Assembly: GCA_002334915.1 (NCBI GenBank)
Contig: DDCQ01000096.1
Location: 18,982-33,058 of the forward strand
Length of the DNA stretch: 14,077 nt
Origin: Porticoccaceae bacterium UBA2002
GTDB lineage: Bacteria; Pseudomonadota; Gammaproteobacteria; Pseudomonadales; Porticoccaceae
Direction: 5' to 3'
Shown here: positions 6,350-14,077 of the stretch, one piece after another
How the letters are laid out: each line of letters begins with the position of its first letter
Position numbering within the stretch: the first letter of the stretch is position 1
Position numbers and translations under genes: made by a program
Notes under the pieces: model-generated
What the model was told of the DNA's origin: nothing
What the model saw: the letters and a program-made list of their open reading frames with translations, nothing else
Databases searched by the model: none

Positions 6350-6877
6350 CTAGCGGTGTTTAAAGTGCCGCTGCACATGGATGCTGACTGGCTGCAGAGA
6401 AACCAGGGTTTTACCCTGAGCACTCTGTATCTGGGCACTAATTTGATAAGAGCCGCGCTCTAGGTCCTCCAGTTGATAGGTCGCTGCATCAACAGGGGCC
6501 CCCTGAGGCTGGCCATTAAGAAACAATTGCACCCTGTGACCGGACTGTAACTGGGGCTGCAACCAAAGCTGAACAATAATATTAGACTGCTGGTTGGGAA
6601 TAATTTGATCCTGTTCCGGCGACAGAATATAGGCCTGGGTATAGCCGGCAAAGGGCTCTGGCTGTGCTTCCCGAGTTTCTGATTCATTGTCCTCACCGGG
6701 GGGCGCAGGTTGGGCCGCTGGTATTTTGTTGACCGGTGGCAGCGCCAGCGGCGCAAGCTGAGCATCGGGTTGGGGCTGGTCTGTATAGGTGATATTGCCG
6801 TCGGCATCAACCACCTTGTAGACCTCTGCAAAGGCCGGTAGGCCGAGCATAACTGCAATAAAACATAGCATTCTCAT
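6350..6877 (-). CDS. Secreted DUF4124-domain protein with Ig-like C-terminal region
   Basis: 175 residues. A signal peptide (MRMLCFIAVMLGLPAFA) is followed directly by the DUF4124 motif EVYKVVDADGNITYTDQPQP. Next comes a proline-rich linker (about 45-80) and then a beta-rich segment (about 85-170) ending GSYQISAQIQS...VSIHVQ, which reads like an Ig/FN3-type fold. The protein should be periplasmic; the function of DUF4124 is unknown. I chose the ATG at 6875-6877 because AGGAG sits six bases upstream and it begins the signal peptide exactly; a Met ten codons earlier has neither feature. It lies between glnA and ntrB, with the glnA terminator upstream, so it should be separately transcribed, although no convincing promoter was found. 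A DUF4124 gene at this spot is, as I recall, also seen in Pseudomonas. Confidence 0.85.
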   Translation of the reverse strand: MRMLCFIAVMLGLPAFAEVYKVVDADGNITYTDQPQPDAQLAPLALPPVNKIPAAQPAPPGEDNESETREAQPEPFAGYTQAYILSPEQDQIIPNQQSNIIVQLWLQPQLQSGHRVQLFLNGQPQGAPVDAATYQLEDLERGSYQISAQIQSAQGKTLVSLQPVSIHVQRHFKHR

Positions 6878-6952
6878 ATTGATCTCCTGACAGGCAATAG
6901 ACTGCACATAACCCTATTTAAAGATTAGACCCATATTAGAAAAACAGCTGGC

Positions 6953-6986
6953 AAAGAAAAAGCCCGTCATTCCAAGAATGACGGGC
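6953..6986 (-). terminator. Rho-independent terminator of glnA
   Basis: GCCCGTCATTC (6962-6972) and GAATGACGGGC (6976-6986) form a perfect 11-base stem with a three-base loop. On the minus strand it is followed by a T-rich tail (TTTTTCTTT, 6961-6953). It lies about 40 bases after the glnA stop and insulates glnA from the DUF4124 and ntrBC genes. Confidence 0.93.
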
Positions 6987-7024
6987 CTGTCCGATTTTGC
7001 TGTAAAACAGCCTGTGCTAAAAAC

Positions 7025-8431
7025 TTAGCAGCTGTAGTACATATCAAACTCAACCGGGTGAGTGGTGTGCTCAACACGGTAGACTTCTTCCATCTTCAGC
7101 TCGATGTAGGCATCGATCATATCGTCGGTGAATACACCACCGGCGGTCAGGAACTCACGGTCTCCATCAAGAGCATCCAGAGCTTCACGCAGGCTGCCAG
7201 CAACCTGGGGGATAGCCGCAGCTTCTTCAGCAGGCAGATCATAGAGATCTTTGTCCGCTGCATCACCTGGGTGAATCTTGTTCTTAATGCCGTCCAGACC
7301 TGCCATCAACATAGAGGCAAACATCAGGTATGGGTTAGCAGTTGGATCACCGAATCGCGCTTCGATACGCTTGCCCTTGGGGCTTGGCACGTAGGGGATA
7401 CGGATTGAAGCAGAGCGGTTGCGGGCAGAGTAGGCCAGCATTACAGGTGCTTCAAAGCCCGGGATCAGACGCTTGTAGGAGTTAGTTGAAGCATTGGCGA
7501 AGGCGTTGATCGCTTTGGCATGCTTGATGATGCCGCCGATATAGTACAGAGCCATTTCGCTGAGCCCAGCATAGCCGTCTCCAGCGAACTGGTTCTCGCC
7601 ATCTTTCCAGAAAGACTGGTGACAGTGCATACCAGACCCGTTATCACCAACGATTGGCTTGGGCATAAAGGTTGCTGTCTTGCCATAGGCGTGAGCTACA
7701 TTGTGCACGCAGTACTTCATAATCTGCACCTGGTCAGCCTTCTTAACCAGAGTGTCAAAACGAATACCGATTTCACACTGACCAGCGGTACCTACTTCGT
7801 GGTGATGTACCTCTACTTCCAGGCCCATCTGCTCCATGGCACCACACATAGCAGCACGCAGGTCGTGCAGGCTGTCTACTGGTGGTACGGGGAAGTAACC
7901 GCCTTTAACCCCAGGGCGGTGGCCCATATTGCCATCGGCCAGATCCATGGAAGAGGACCAGGCTGCTTCGTCAGAATTGATTTTATAGAAGGCGCCGCTC
8001 ATATCGGCACCCCATTTAATATCGTCGAATACAAAGAACTCAGGCTCTGGACCAAAGAACGCAGTATCGCCCAGGCCGGTAGACTCGAGATACTTCTCGG
8101 CGCGCTCTGCAATGGAACGTGGATCCCGCTCGTAGCCCTGCATAGTGGAGGGTTCAACGATGCCACAGCGGATAATAACTGTAGTCTCGTCAGTGAACGG
8201 ATCCAAAATAGCCGTGCTGTCATCTGGCATCAAAATCATGTCTGATTCGTTAATACCCTTCCAGCCAGCAATGGATGAACCATCGAACATTTTACCTTCG
8301 ACAAAGAAATCTTCGCCCACTTCGCCGATGGGGATAGAGACATGCTGTTCCTTGCCTTTGGTGTCAGTAAAACGAAGGTCAACCCAACGCGCTTCGCTAT
8401 CTTTAATCAGTTTTAGAGTCTTCTCAGACAT
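7025..8431 (-). CDS. glnA: Glutamine synthetase, type I (GSI-beta, adenylylation-regulated)
   Basis: 468 residues, matching the E. coli enzyme's 469. It joins ammonia to glutamate using ATP and forms a cytosolic dodecamer. Visible motifs: the DGSSIAGW loop (50-57), metal ligands E129 and E131 in GPEPEFF, the glutamate-site segment [12 protein letters not shown] with H269, NRSASIRIP (338-346), and the adenylylation site Tyr397 in KDLYDLP. Tyr397 marks the GSI-beta class controlled by GlnE. The ATG at 8429-8431 was chosen because GGAGG lies five bases upstream; an in-frame ATG four codons earlier would cover that ribosome site. Transcription is expected from the sigma-54 promoter at 8534-8549 with NtrC sites upstream, and a strong hairpin ends it. 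No truncation or odd residue was found. Confidence 0.98.
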   Translation of the reverse strand: MSEKTLKLIKDSEARWVDLRFTDTKGKEQHVSIPIGEVGEDFFVEGKMFDGSSIAGWKGINESDMILMPDDSTAILDPFTDETTVIIRCGIVEPSTMQGYERDPRSIAERAEKYLESTGLGDTAFFGPEPEFFVFDDIKWGADMSGAFYKINSDEAAWSSSMDLADGNMGHRPGVKGGYFPVPPVDSLHDLRAAMCGAMEQMGLEVEVHHHEVGTAGQCEIGIRFDTLVKKADQVQIMKYCVHNVAHAYGKTATFMPKPIVGDNGSGMHCHQSFWKDGENQFAGDGYAGLSEMALYYIGGIIKHAKAINAFANASTNSYKRLIPGFEAPVMLAYSARNRSASIRIPYVPSPKGKRIEARFGDPTANPYLMFASMLMAGLDGIKNKIHPGDAADKDLYDLPAEEAAAIPQVAGSLREALDALDGDREFLTAGGVFTDDMIDAYIELKMEEVYRVEHTTHPVEFDMYYSC

Positions 8432-8533
8432 TGTTTCCTCCACTATGGAATCAGTAATGCTTTGTTTACAGAGTCATTCGGCGCATCGAAACCATAATGA
8501 CTTGGTGAGTATCAGATTTATCATTAAAGGGAT

Positions 8534-8549
8534 AGCAATAGTCATGCCA
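8534..8549 (-). promoter_or_regulatory. Sigma-54 promoter of glnA
   Basis: On the minus strand TGGCAT-N5-TTGCT (8549 to 8534) has the GG and GC dinucleotides at exact -24/-12 spacing and differs little from TGGCAC-N5-TTGCA. The predicted start is near 8523, giving a leader of about 92 bases. Two NtrC sites lie about 120-167 bases upstream. Confidence 0.8.
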
Positions 8550-8643
8550 ATGGAGCCCGGCAAACCGCCGTCTCTCCAAGTGCCGCAATCACTGCAACTG
8601 ACGCAACCGGAAGATCGCTTTAACAAAAAGCACAGCCAATAAA

Positions 8644-8660
8644 TGCACCACATTAGTGCT
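8644..8660. promoter_or_regulatory. NtrC-binding site, glnA-proximal
   Basis: TGCACC-ACATT-AGTGCT matches TGCACC-N5-GGTGCA at ten of twelve half-site positions. It is about 121-137 bases upstream of the predicted glnA start. Its centre is 30 bases from that of the second site, close to three helical turns, so both should lie on the same DNA face. Confidence 0.75.
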
Positions 8661-8673
8661 TATTTAGAAGGTT

Positions 8674-8690
8674 TGCACAATTATGGTGCA
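8674..8690. promoter_or_regulatory. NtrC-binding site, glnA-distal
   Basis: TGCACA-ATTAT-GGTGCA matches the consensus at eleven of twelve half-site positions, making it the stronger of the pair at glnA. It also lies about 59 bases upstream of the predicted start of the divergent rhodanese gene, so NtrC here could affect both genes. Confidence 0.8.
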
Positions 8691-8728
8691 TGTTTGATTT
8701 TAAATAGGTTTATTATGGGCCGCGTCGC

Positions 8729-8734
8729 TATAAT
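8729..8734 (+). promoter_or_regulatory. -10 element of the ThiI-type rhodanese gene
   Basis: A perfect TATAAT with an expected start near 8741. The -35 is poor (AGGTTT at 8706-8711 with 17-base spacing), so an activator or UP-type AT-rich upstream DNA may help. The leader is about 38 bases and ends with GAGG (8767-8770) eight bases before the ATG. Confidence 0.55.
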
Positions 8735-8778
8735 GCCTCCCTGAGTAAGTTCTGTCATCTTTTCCTGAGGTTTTTAAT

Positions 8779-9078
8779 ATGGTTTGCTCTGCCGCAGGCA
8801 CCATAGAGCACAGCTCCCAGCTCGCGGAGGGGGATATCTTGATCGATGTGAGACACCCGGCAGAGGTTGACGCCAAGCCTCTGACTCTGCACAACAATCA
8901 GCTTCTGTGCATTCCATTTTTCAGCCTAGAGCAGCGGCTCGACAAGCTGGACCGACAAAAATCCTATCTACTATATTGCGACAAAGGCATTATGAGCCGC
9001 CTTCAGGCTCAGCTTATGCGGGATCAGGGTTTTGATCAGGTGGCCGTTTTTACAGGTAAAACCGAGACTAAATCATAG
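8779..9078 (+). CDS. Stand-alone ThiI-type rhodanese domain (C-terminal part of ThiI only)
   Basis: 99 residues that read as the C-terminal rhodanese domain of ThiI: ILIDVRHPAEVDAKPL, CIPFFSLEQRLDKLD, then YLLYCDKGIMSRLQAQLMRDQGF. C67 in CDKGIMSRLQ corresponds to the catalytic Cys456 of E. coli ThiI and is intact. Full ThiI is about 480 residues, with ferredoxin-like, THUMP and PP-loop domains that make 4-thiouridine in tRNA; none of these is here. The gene has its own TATAAT and GAGG ribosome site, so it looks expressed rather than decayed. It sits between glnA and typA, where Pseudomonas carries full thiI. In Salmonella the rhodanese domain alone supports thiazole synthesis for thiamine, so that is the inferred job: carrying persulfide sulfur to the thiazole pathway. 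A pseudogene remnant is the alternative. Confidence 0.8.
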   Translation: MVCSAAGTIEHSSQLAEGDILIDVRHPAEVDAKPLTLHNNQLLCIPFFSLEQRLDKLDRQKSYLLYCDKGIMSRLQAQLMRDQGFDQVAVFTGKTETKS

Positions 9079-9174
9079 GATTATTGTGATTGGCGCCCAT
9101 TTTTTTGCATTAGCGACTATATTTAAGTATCGAGAATCAGGTTAAGTCATAAAATCAGCCGCAGGACGCAGCCG

Positions 9175-11526
9175 ATGACGAGCAATCAGTCAGATCTCCG
9201 TGAGAGCATGGATGCCGGAACCACAGGCTCTTCACCCCCAGATCAGTGCGTAAAATTAGAGTTGGATCAAACCCTGGTCAACCACCTGGGCGCCAGCGTT
9301 GCGCTGTCTATAATGGCCGGCCTGGCGCTGGTACTGGTTAGATTTGGCGCTGAACCCAGCCCAGCGGTGAGTCTCTGGATGATTGGCCTGAGTGCCAGCC
9401 ATCTGTTCCTGTGGCTTATTATGCCTCGCCATACCAGTCCCGGCACCATAGCAACAACAGCAATCGCTGTTTACACAGTATGCTGGAGCCTGGCTGGGCC
9501 TCTGTTTATCAATACCGGAACTCTGGTGGATGCCATTCTGAGTAGCACAGTTATTATTATTCTGTCTGCTATCTGCCCGCTGATGTACCTGCAATCTCCC
9601 TGGCTGCGGCGACTCAGTACCGCACTTATCTACAGCTCAATCGGCGTCTGTCTGGCACTGCAAATACCGCCATTGATTGTTCAGGCAGCTGTCACATTGC
9701 TCCTGCTTTATCTGTTGGTGGATATGGCCAATAGCAACTGTCGCCGAGCTCTGGTCAGGCTCTCGTTAAAGGCTCTGCAGGCCAGGGAGCGCTGTCAGCA
9801 CACGCTCAATACCAGCCACAAAATCACCAGCCTTATCGAGCAGACACCCCTGGGGTTTATTGAATGGAATCAAAACAGGGAAATTATTGGCTGGAATCCG
9901 GCAGCAACGGCAATTTTTGGCTTTCCCCGATCTGAGGCTCTGGGTCGCACTACAGATTTTTTATTTGAAGACAAAAAGACTTTTTTAATGGAACAGGCTG
10001 AGCACGACCTGTTTTTATTTGGCAAGGATTTTTCCGGTACTGCGGAAAATATTACCAGCGACGGTCAGATTATTGTCTGCGAATGGAACGAGACCCCGCT
10101 ATTTGATGACGAGATGAATGTGATAGGCGCAGCTTCCTTTGTTGAGGATGTCACCGATCGGGTGCGCATGCAGACCAGAATTAAACAACAGGCCTATTTT
10201 GACCCCCTGACCGGCCTCCCCAACAGACATCGACTGATGGAAGAGCTCAACCGGGTAATCTCTCTGGCTCAGCGCACTCAGAGTTTCTGTGCCCTGCTGT
10301 TTATCGATCTGGATCATTTTAAAGAAATCAACGACAGTCGCGGCCATCATTACGGCGATCTGGCTCTCACCCTGTTTGCCCAGCGCCTGCGCAAGGTGAT
10401 TCGTACCCAGGAGACAGTGGCGCGCCTAGGTGGCGACGAATTTGTAGTCTTGCTGGAACGCCTGGGTACCGAAGGGGAGACAGCGCGGCTGCAAATTGCC
10501 CAGGTTGCCGAAAAAATTATCGATGCCGCCAGCGAGCCCTTTATTATCAAGGGAGAAAAATTTCAAATCAGCTGCAGCATCGGCATAGTGTTTTTTAATG
10601 ATGGTTCCAGCGATGGCAATAGCATTCTCGAGCAGGCAGATCAGGCTCTGTACACTATTAAACGAGAGGGCAAATCTAACTTCTATTTTCACAACCGCGA
10701 GCTGTCTCAGGAAATGCAGAAACAGATGGAGCTGCTCGAGCGCCTGCGGGACGAGTCTCAGGCCCAGTCATTTTTACCCTATTACCAACCCATTCTGGAC
10801 ACCAGCAACAACCTGATAGATGGTCTACAGATATTTCTGCGCTGGCAGAAGCCCTGCGGCGATATTGTGGAAGCCCATGAGTTTATTCAGGTGCTGGAGT
10901 CCGGGTCGATGATTGTGGATATTTCCCTGTCTCTGATTGACCAGGCCTGCAAACAGATCAATCTGTGGCGCAGCCAGGGCATATGGCAGGACCAGCAGCG
11001 TATTATCTTTACCCTCAGCCTGCGCGAACTGGAGCACCCTTCGTTTATTCTTCAGGTTCAGGAAATTATGCTCAAGCATGGGGTAAAGCCGCGACTCTTT
11101 ATGTTTGGCCTGCACACAGAATGCCTGCCCAAGATAAATAGCTCGTTAAAACTGCAGATTAACCGGCTTCATGAGCTGGGTTGCGGTCTACTGGTAGACA
11201 ATGTGGGTTACCAGAGTCTGCCGCTGCAGAAGCTGCGCGAACTGCAAGTTGAGACAATCCGCATATCTCACCGTTTGATGATCGAGTCCACGGAGATTGA
11301 AAGCTCCTGGAACCTGGTTAAAGGCCTGGTTGAACTGGCAAGATCTGTGGGCCTAAAGTGCATAGCTCCATGCGTCGAGGAATCTGACTTTCACCATCGA
11401 TTGCTGGATCTCAGCTGCCAATTCCTGCAGGGAAACCTGATCGCACCCCCCTCTCCACCCACCTCGATCACCAGAATGTTGATTGAACGCAACTCCAGCG
11501 CAGCTGCTGAAGCCTCTCCCAACTAA
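9175..11526 (+). CDS. Membrane PAS-GGDEF protein with degenerate EAL domain
   Basis: 783 residues. About six membrane segments lie between residues 38 and 184. A PAS domain follows (about 215-330: [18 protein letters not shown], ending in SFVEDVTDR), then a GGDEF domain (about 335-505) with [22 protein letters not shown] and an intact GGDEF at 419-423, suggesting an active diguanylate cyclase. The inhibitory site position reads RTQE instead of RxxD. The C-terminal EAL-like domain (about 531-765) has lost its catalytic motifs: EAL is QIF in DGLQIFLRW, the DDFG motif is reduced to DNVG, and the KID lysine-aspartate is RIS. It should therefore bind ligand or partners rather than cleave c-di-GMP. 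The ATG at 9175 has AGGA nine bases upstream. No typical sensor name applies; the signal sensed is unknown. Confidence 0.88.
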   Translation: MTSNQSDLRESMDAGTTGSSPPDQCVKLELDQTLVNHLGASVALSIMAGLALVLVRFGAEPSPAVSLWMIGLSASHLFLWLIMPRHTSPGTIATTAIAVYTVCWSLAGPLFINTGTLVDAILSSTVIIILSAICPLMYLQSPWLRRLSTALIYSSIGVCLALQIPPLIVQAAVTLLLLYLLVDMANSNCRRALVRLSLKALQARERCQHTLNTSHKITSLIEQTPLGFIEWNQNREIIGWNPAATAIFGFPRSEALGRTTDFLFEDKKTFLMEQAEHDLFLFGKDFSGTAENITSDGQIIVCEWNETPLFDDEMNVIGAASFVEDVTDRVRMQTRIKQQAYFDPLTGLPNRHRLMEELNRVISLAQRTQSFCALLFIDLDHFKEINDSRGHHYGDLALTLFAQRLRKVIRTQETVARLGGDEFVVLLERLGTEGETARLQIAQVAEKIIDAASEPFIIKGEKFQISCSIGIVFFNDGSSDGNSILEQADQALYTIKREGKSNFYFHNRELSQEMQKQMELLERLRDESQAQSFLPYYQPILDTSNNLIDGLQIFLRWQKPCGDIVEAHEFIQVLESGSMIVDISLSLIDQACKQINLWRSQGIWQDQQRIIFTLSLRELEHPSFILQVQEIMLKHGVKPRLFMFGLHTECLPKINSSLKLQINRLHELGCGLLVDNVGYQSLPLQKLRELQVETIRISHRLMIESTEIESSWNLVKGLVELARSVGLKCIAPCVEESDFHHRLLDLSCQFLQGNLIAPPSPPTSITRMLIERNSSAAAEASPN

Positions 11527-11557
11527 AAAGATCGGTAGCAGTTCCTGTCAATTCTCG

Positions 11558-11563
11558 TATAAT
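11558..11563 (+). promoter_or_regulatory. -10 element of typA
   Basis: A perfect TATAAT 40 bases before the typA ATG, in the 77-base gap after the membrane GGDEF gene. No good -35 is seen at the normal distance. It suggests typA has its own promoter. Confidence 0.5.
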
Positions 11564-11603
11564 CGCGGCTTTTTCGCCCAGTGCGATAATTTTAGGTATC
11601 TCA

Positions 11604-13415
11604 ATGTCCATTGAAAACTTACGCAATATTGCCATCATCGCCCACGTTGACCACGGCAAAACAACTCTGGTTGATAAACTCCTGAGCCAGTCCGGGACTC
11701 TTGATCGCAAAGATGCTGACGCTGAGCGGCTTATGGATTCCAACGATCAGGAAAAAGAGCGCGGCATTACCATTCTTGCCAAAAATACCGCGATCAAATG
11801 GAATGATTACCGTATCAATATCGTGGACACCCCAGGGCACGCGGATTTTGGTGGCGAAGTAGAGCGCGTTCTGTCCATGGTCGACTCTGTACTGCTGCTG
11901 GTGGACGCGGTTGATGGGCCTATGCCCCAAACGCGCTTTGTAACCTCCAAGGCATTTGAGCAGGGGCTGCGCCCGATTGTTGTGATCAATAAAGTCGATC
12001 GCCCCGGCGCTCGCCCGGACTGGGTAATGGACCAGGTGTTTGATCTATTTGATAGCCTTGGCGCCACCGATGAGCAGCTCGACTTCCCGGTTATCTATGC
12101 CTCAGCTCTAAATGGCATCGCCGGCACTGACGTTGACAATATGGCTGAGGATATGACGCCGCTGTACGAAATGATTATCACCGATGTTCCCTCGCCCAAA
12201 GTAGATATCACCGGTCCTTTCCAGATGCAGATTTCAGCACTGGCCTATGATAGCTATGTGGGTGTTATTGGTGTTGGCCGCATTACTCGCGGCACCCTGA
12301 AACCAGGCCAGCAGGTGGTGGTTAAGTCGGCTGATGACAAAGAGCGCAGGGGCAAGGTACTCAATGTTAAAGGCTACCTGGGCCTCGAGCAGGTAGAAAC
12401 ACAGCTGGCGGAAGCTGGAGATATTGTCTGTATTAACGGTATCGATGGCCTCGGCATCTCGGACACATTGTGCGACCCGGATAATATTGAAGCACTGCCG
12501 GCTCTCAGTGTTGATGAGCCCACTGTCAGCATGACCTTTATTGTCAATAACTCGCCCTTTGCTGGTCTGGAAGGCAAGTATGTGACCACCAGAAATATTA
12601 AGGATCGCCTCGAGCAGGAACTGATTCACAATGTGGCTCTGCGCGTTAAGCAGGGTGACTCGCCAGATAAATTTATTGTCTCAGGTCGCGGCGAACTGCA
12701 CCTCTCTGTACTGATTGAAACCATGCGCCGCGAAGGCTTCGAAATGGGCGTATCGCGCCCGGAAGTAGTGACCAAAGTGGTGGACGGCGAAGTTCAGGAG
12801 CCCTATGAGCAGGTTGTGATCGATGTGGAAGATCAGCACCAGGGTTCAGTAATGGAAGAGCTGGGCATGCGCAAAGGCGAAATGACCAATATGGAACCTG
12901 ATGGCAAGGGCCGCGTGCGCCTGGAGTTTATGATTCCGTCTCGCGGGCTAATTGGCTTCCGTGGCGCCTTCCTGACTCTGACCTCTGGCTCAGGCATTAT
13001 GACTAGCGTTTTCGATCACTATGGCCCGGTAAAACTGGGCGAGACTCACAGCCGTCAAAATGGCGCGCTGGTCAGTATGGTTAAAGGCAAGACTGCCGCC
13101 TTTGCACTGTTTAATATTCAGGCCCGTGGCCGTTTATTTCTGGGTCATGCTATCGATGTCTACGAAGGCCAGATCGTTGGTATCCACAGCCGTGGCAATG
13201 ATCTTGTGGTCAACCCCATCAAGGGCAAGCAGCTGACCAATGTGCGCGCCTCTGGCACTGATGAAGCTCTGACTCTGGTACCGCCGATCAAGCACACCCT
13301 GGAACAGGCGCTCGAGTTTATTGAAGACGACGAACTGGTGGAAGTCACTCCCCAGAGTATCCGTCTGCGCAAAAAGCTTCTGACTGAGAACCTGCGCAAA
13401 CGCGCTCCCAAATAA
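11604..13415 (+). CDS. typA: Ribosome-associated translational GTPase TypA/BipA
   Basis: 603 residues, the normal length of TypA. GTPase motifs are all present: AHVDHGKT (13-20), RGITI (53-57), DTPGH (75-79), NKVD (129-132) and SAL (167-169). These are followed by the beta-barrel domain II, the EF-G-like domains III and V, and the BipA-specific C-terminal domain ([16 protein letters not shown] and onward to LRKRAPK). BipA binds the 70S ribosome in the EF-G/LepA region and supports growth at low temperature, 50S assembly and stress responses. The start ATG at 11604 follows a modest TAGG ribosome site. Its place near thiI and glnA is conserved in Pseudomonas. Here two c-di-GMP-type genes flank it. 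No defect was seen. Confidence 0.97.
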   Translation: MSIENLRNIAIIAHVDHGKTTLVDKLLSQSGTLDRKDADAERLMDSNDQEKERGITILAKNTAIKWNDYRINIVDTPGHADFGGEVERVLSMVDSVLLLVDAVDGPMPQTRFVTSKAFEQGLRPIVVINKVDRPGARPDWVMDQVFDLFDSLGATDEQLDFPVIYASALNGIAGTDVDNMAEDMTPLYEMIITDVPSPKVDITGPFQMQISALAYDSYVGVIGVGRITRGTLKPGQQVVVKSADDKERRGKVLNVKGYLGLEQVETQLAEAGDIVCINGIDGLGISDTLCDPDNIEALPALSVDEPTVSMTFIVNNSPFAGLEGKYVTTRNIKDRLEQELIHNVALRVKQGDSPDKFIVSGRGELHLSVLIETMRREGFEMGVSRPEVVTKVVDGEVQEPYEQVVIDVEDQHQGSVMEELGMRKGEMTNMEPDGKGRVRLEFMIPSRGLIGFRGAFLTLTSGSGIMTSVFDHYGPVKLGETHSRQNGALVSMVKGKTAAFALFNIQARGRLFLGHAIDVYEGQIVGIHSRGNDLVVNPIKGKQLTNVRASGTDEALTLVPPIKHTLEQALEFIEDDELVEVTPQSIRLRKKLLTENLRKRAPK

Positions 13416-13496
13416 GTCCGTTCTCTATTGACCGAAACTTCGATTTCTACGCATCTATGAACTATTATTTAGTGAATAGTGCATGGAAGTCGAAGC

Positions 13497-14077
13497 ATGT
13501 CCAAGAGGGATAACAAGGATTTAGCCACCGGTGGGTTTCCGTCATTTTCATTAATGGCTCAGGAAATTATCGCCATCATGTTCGCCTTTTACTCCTACCG
13601 TCAGGGTGAAATGACACTGGCAACCTTTTACCTCGCCATTGCCGGCCTGTTAATTGTCGCCCTGGGCCTGTTCTATATTTTTGACCATCATCGCCTGGCG
13701 CGGATTCTGCTGGCCAGCACATTATTGACTGGCTTTTTTTTCCTGTTGCTTGGCGCCTCTGACGCAACTGCCTTGATGTGGTGCCTGACGGTGGTGCCGG
13801 TATTGGTCGGCGCCTTTGATCATCGTCAGGCTCTTGCCATGCTGATCACACTTTTTGCCGCGGCCACCTGGATAATGTTTGGCGGCGCCATGCCTTTCGC
13901 GGTGCCGGAATACAGCGACACAGTGGTAGTGCGCTTTCTGTCCTCCTATGCCATTTTGGCCGCCTTTGCCATAGCCATGGATAACTCCCGTTTCGACAGC
14001 CTGACCAAATTTAAAGACCTCTCATCGCGGGTTGATGAAATTGCCCATCAGGATGTGCTGACCCAGTTGCCCAATCG
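13497..14077 (+). CDS. Membrane GGDEF-family protein (probable diguanylate cyclase), N-terminal part
   Basis: 193 codons are visible and the frame stays open to the right edge. The first 165 residues contain about six hydrophobic helices (roughly 20-35, 41-61, 69-86, 93-107, 111-129, 145-161), a membrane sensor region of no named family that I can recognise. A short coiled linker (RFDSLTKFKDLSSRVDE) leads into IAHQDVLTQLPN, the characteristic opening of a GGDEF domain (DxLTxLPNR). The catalytic GGDEF motif is beyond the window, so activity cannot be judged. The ATG at 13497-13499 is preceded by GGAAG seven bases upstream. In the 81-base gap after typA there is a TTGACC (13428-13433) without a well-spaced -10, and a small inverted repeat, ACTATT/AATAGT (13461-13480). 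Confidence 0.85.
   Translation, partial: MSKRDNKDLATGGFPSFSLMAQEIIAIMFAFYSYRQGEMTLATFYLAIAGLLIVALGLFYIFDHHRLARILLASTLLTGFFFLLLGASDATALMWCLTVVPVLVGAFDHRQALAMLITLFAAATWIMFGGAMPFAVPEYSDTVVVRFLSSYAILAAFAIAMDNSRFDSLTKFKDLSSRVDEIAHQDVLTQLPN

Larger units (their letters stand above)
8432..8778. other. Divergent control region between glnA and the ThiI-type rhodanese gene
   Basis: A 347-base stretch without a gene. It holds the glnA leader (about 8432-8523), the glnA sigma-54 promoter, two NtrC sites, and the -10 and ribosome site of the rhodanese gene. Between 8550 and 8643 I see no clear IHF site or hairpin. No remnant of the ThiI N-terminal domains is recognisable. Confidence 0.7.

Noticed and set aside
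7520-8245. Long open frame (241 codons) on the plus strand inside glnA
   Set aside because: It is fully antisense to a perfectly conserved glnA, shows no domain and has no ribosome site; it reflects codon bias of the real gene.
8429-8443. Upstream ATG giving glnA four extra residues
   Set aside because: GGAGG lies between the two ATGs at ideal spacing for the downstream one, and MSEKTLKLI matches the family N terminus.
8691-8734. TTGATT (8694-8699) as the -35 of the rhodanese gene
   Set aside because: The spacer to TATAAT would be 29 bases, far outside the working range.
9091-9109. Possible sigma-54 element (TGGCGC ... TTTGCA) before the membrane GGDEF gene
   Set aside because: The GG-to-GC distance is three bases too long for a -24/-12 promoter, and no NtrC-like site is nearby.
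13461-13480. ACTATT/AATAGT inverted repeat as the typA terminator
   Set aside because: Six AT-rich pairs, an eight-base loop and no T tail; too weak to call.

Overview
The window looks like a chromosomal core region of a gammaproteobacterium. The set hutC-like regulator, yibN-grxC-secB, ntrB-ntrC, glnA, a thiI remnant and typA closely follows the order I recall from Pseudomonas aeruginosa (typA–thiI–glnA–…–ntrB–ntrC–…–secB–grx–rhodanese). Moderate GC content and protein style suggest a marine relative such as the Cellvibrionales/SAR92-Porticoccus group, but that placement is a guess. No tRNA, rRNA, CRISPR, insertion sequence or phage gene was seen.

Layout. 1–1281 (minus strand): the N-terminal part of a HutC/GntR repressor running off the left edge, preceded by an AT-rich control region with three TGTATATACA boxes. 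Then come a GIY-YIG protein and a SprT-like zinc protein joined by an ATGA overlap. 1360–3553 (plus strand): a PHP-family phosphoesterase (Rnm/YciV type), a membrane-anchored rhodanese-fold protein, glutaredoxin 3 and SecB, closed by a strong bidirectional terminator at 3575–3606. 3638–8431 (minus strand): the nitrogen-control block of ntrC, ntrB, a secreted DUF4124 protein and glnA. 8779–14077 (plus strand): a stand-alone ThiI-type rhodanese domain, a large membrane PAS-GGDEF-EAL protein with a decayed EAL domain, TypA/BipA, and the start of a second membrane GGDEF protein cut by the right edge.

How the parts work together. The sequence shows a complete Ntr circuit. glnA has a sigma-54 -24/-12 element (8534–8549) with two NtrC-type sites upstream (8644–8660, 8674–8690). 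ntrBC has its own sigma-54 element (6191–6206) with one very good NtrC-type site upstream (6296–6312). NtrB/NtrC should therefore drive both glutamine synthetase and their own synthesis under nitrogen limitation. The left-edge repressor appears to control itself through boxes that coincide with its promoter -35 and -10 elements.

Most notable observation: the position occupied by full-length thiI in the related gene order holds only a 99-residue protein matching the ThiI C-terminal rhodanese domain, with its active cysteine kept. This domain is known to be enough for thiamine thiazole synthesis in Salmonella, so the locus looks like a natural reduction of ThiI to its sulfur-carrier half, with loss of the tRNA 4-thiouridine half at this site. 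I found no clear evidence of a wholly new multi-gene system.
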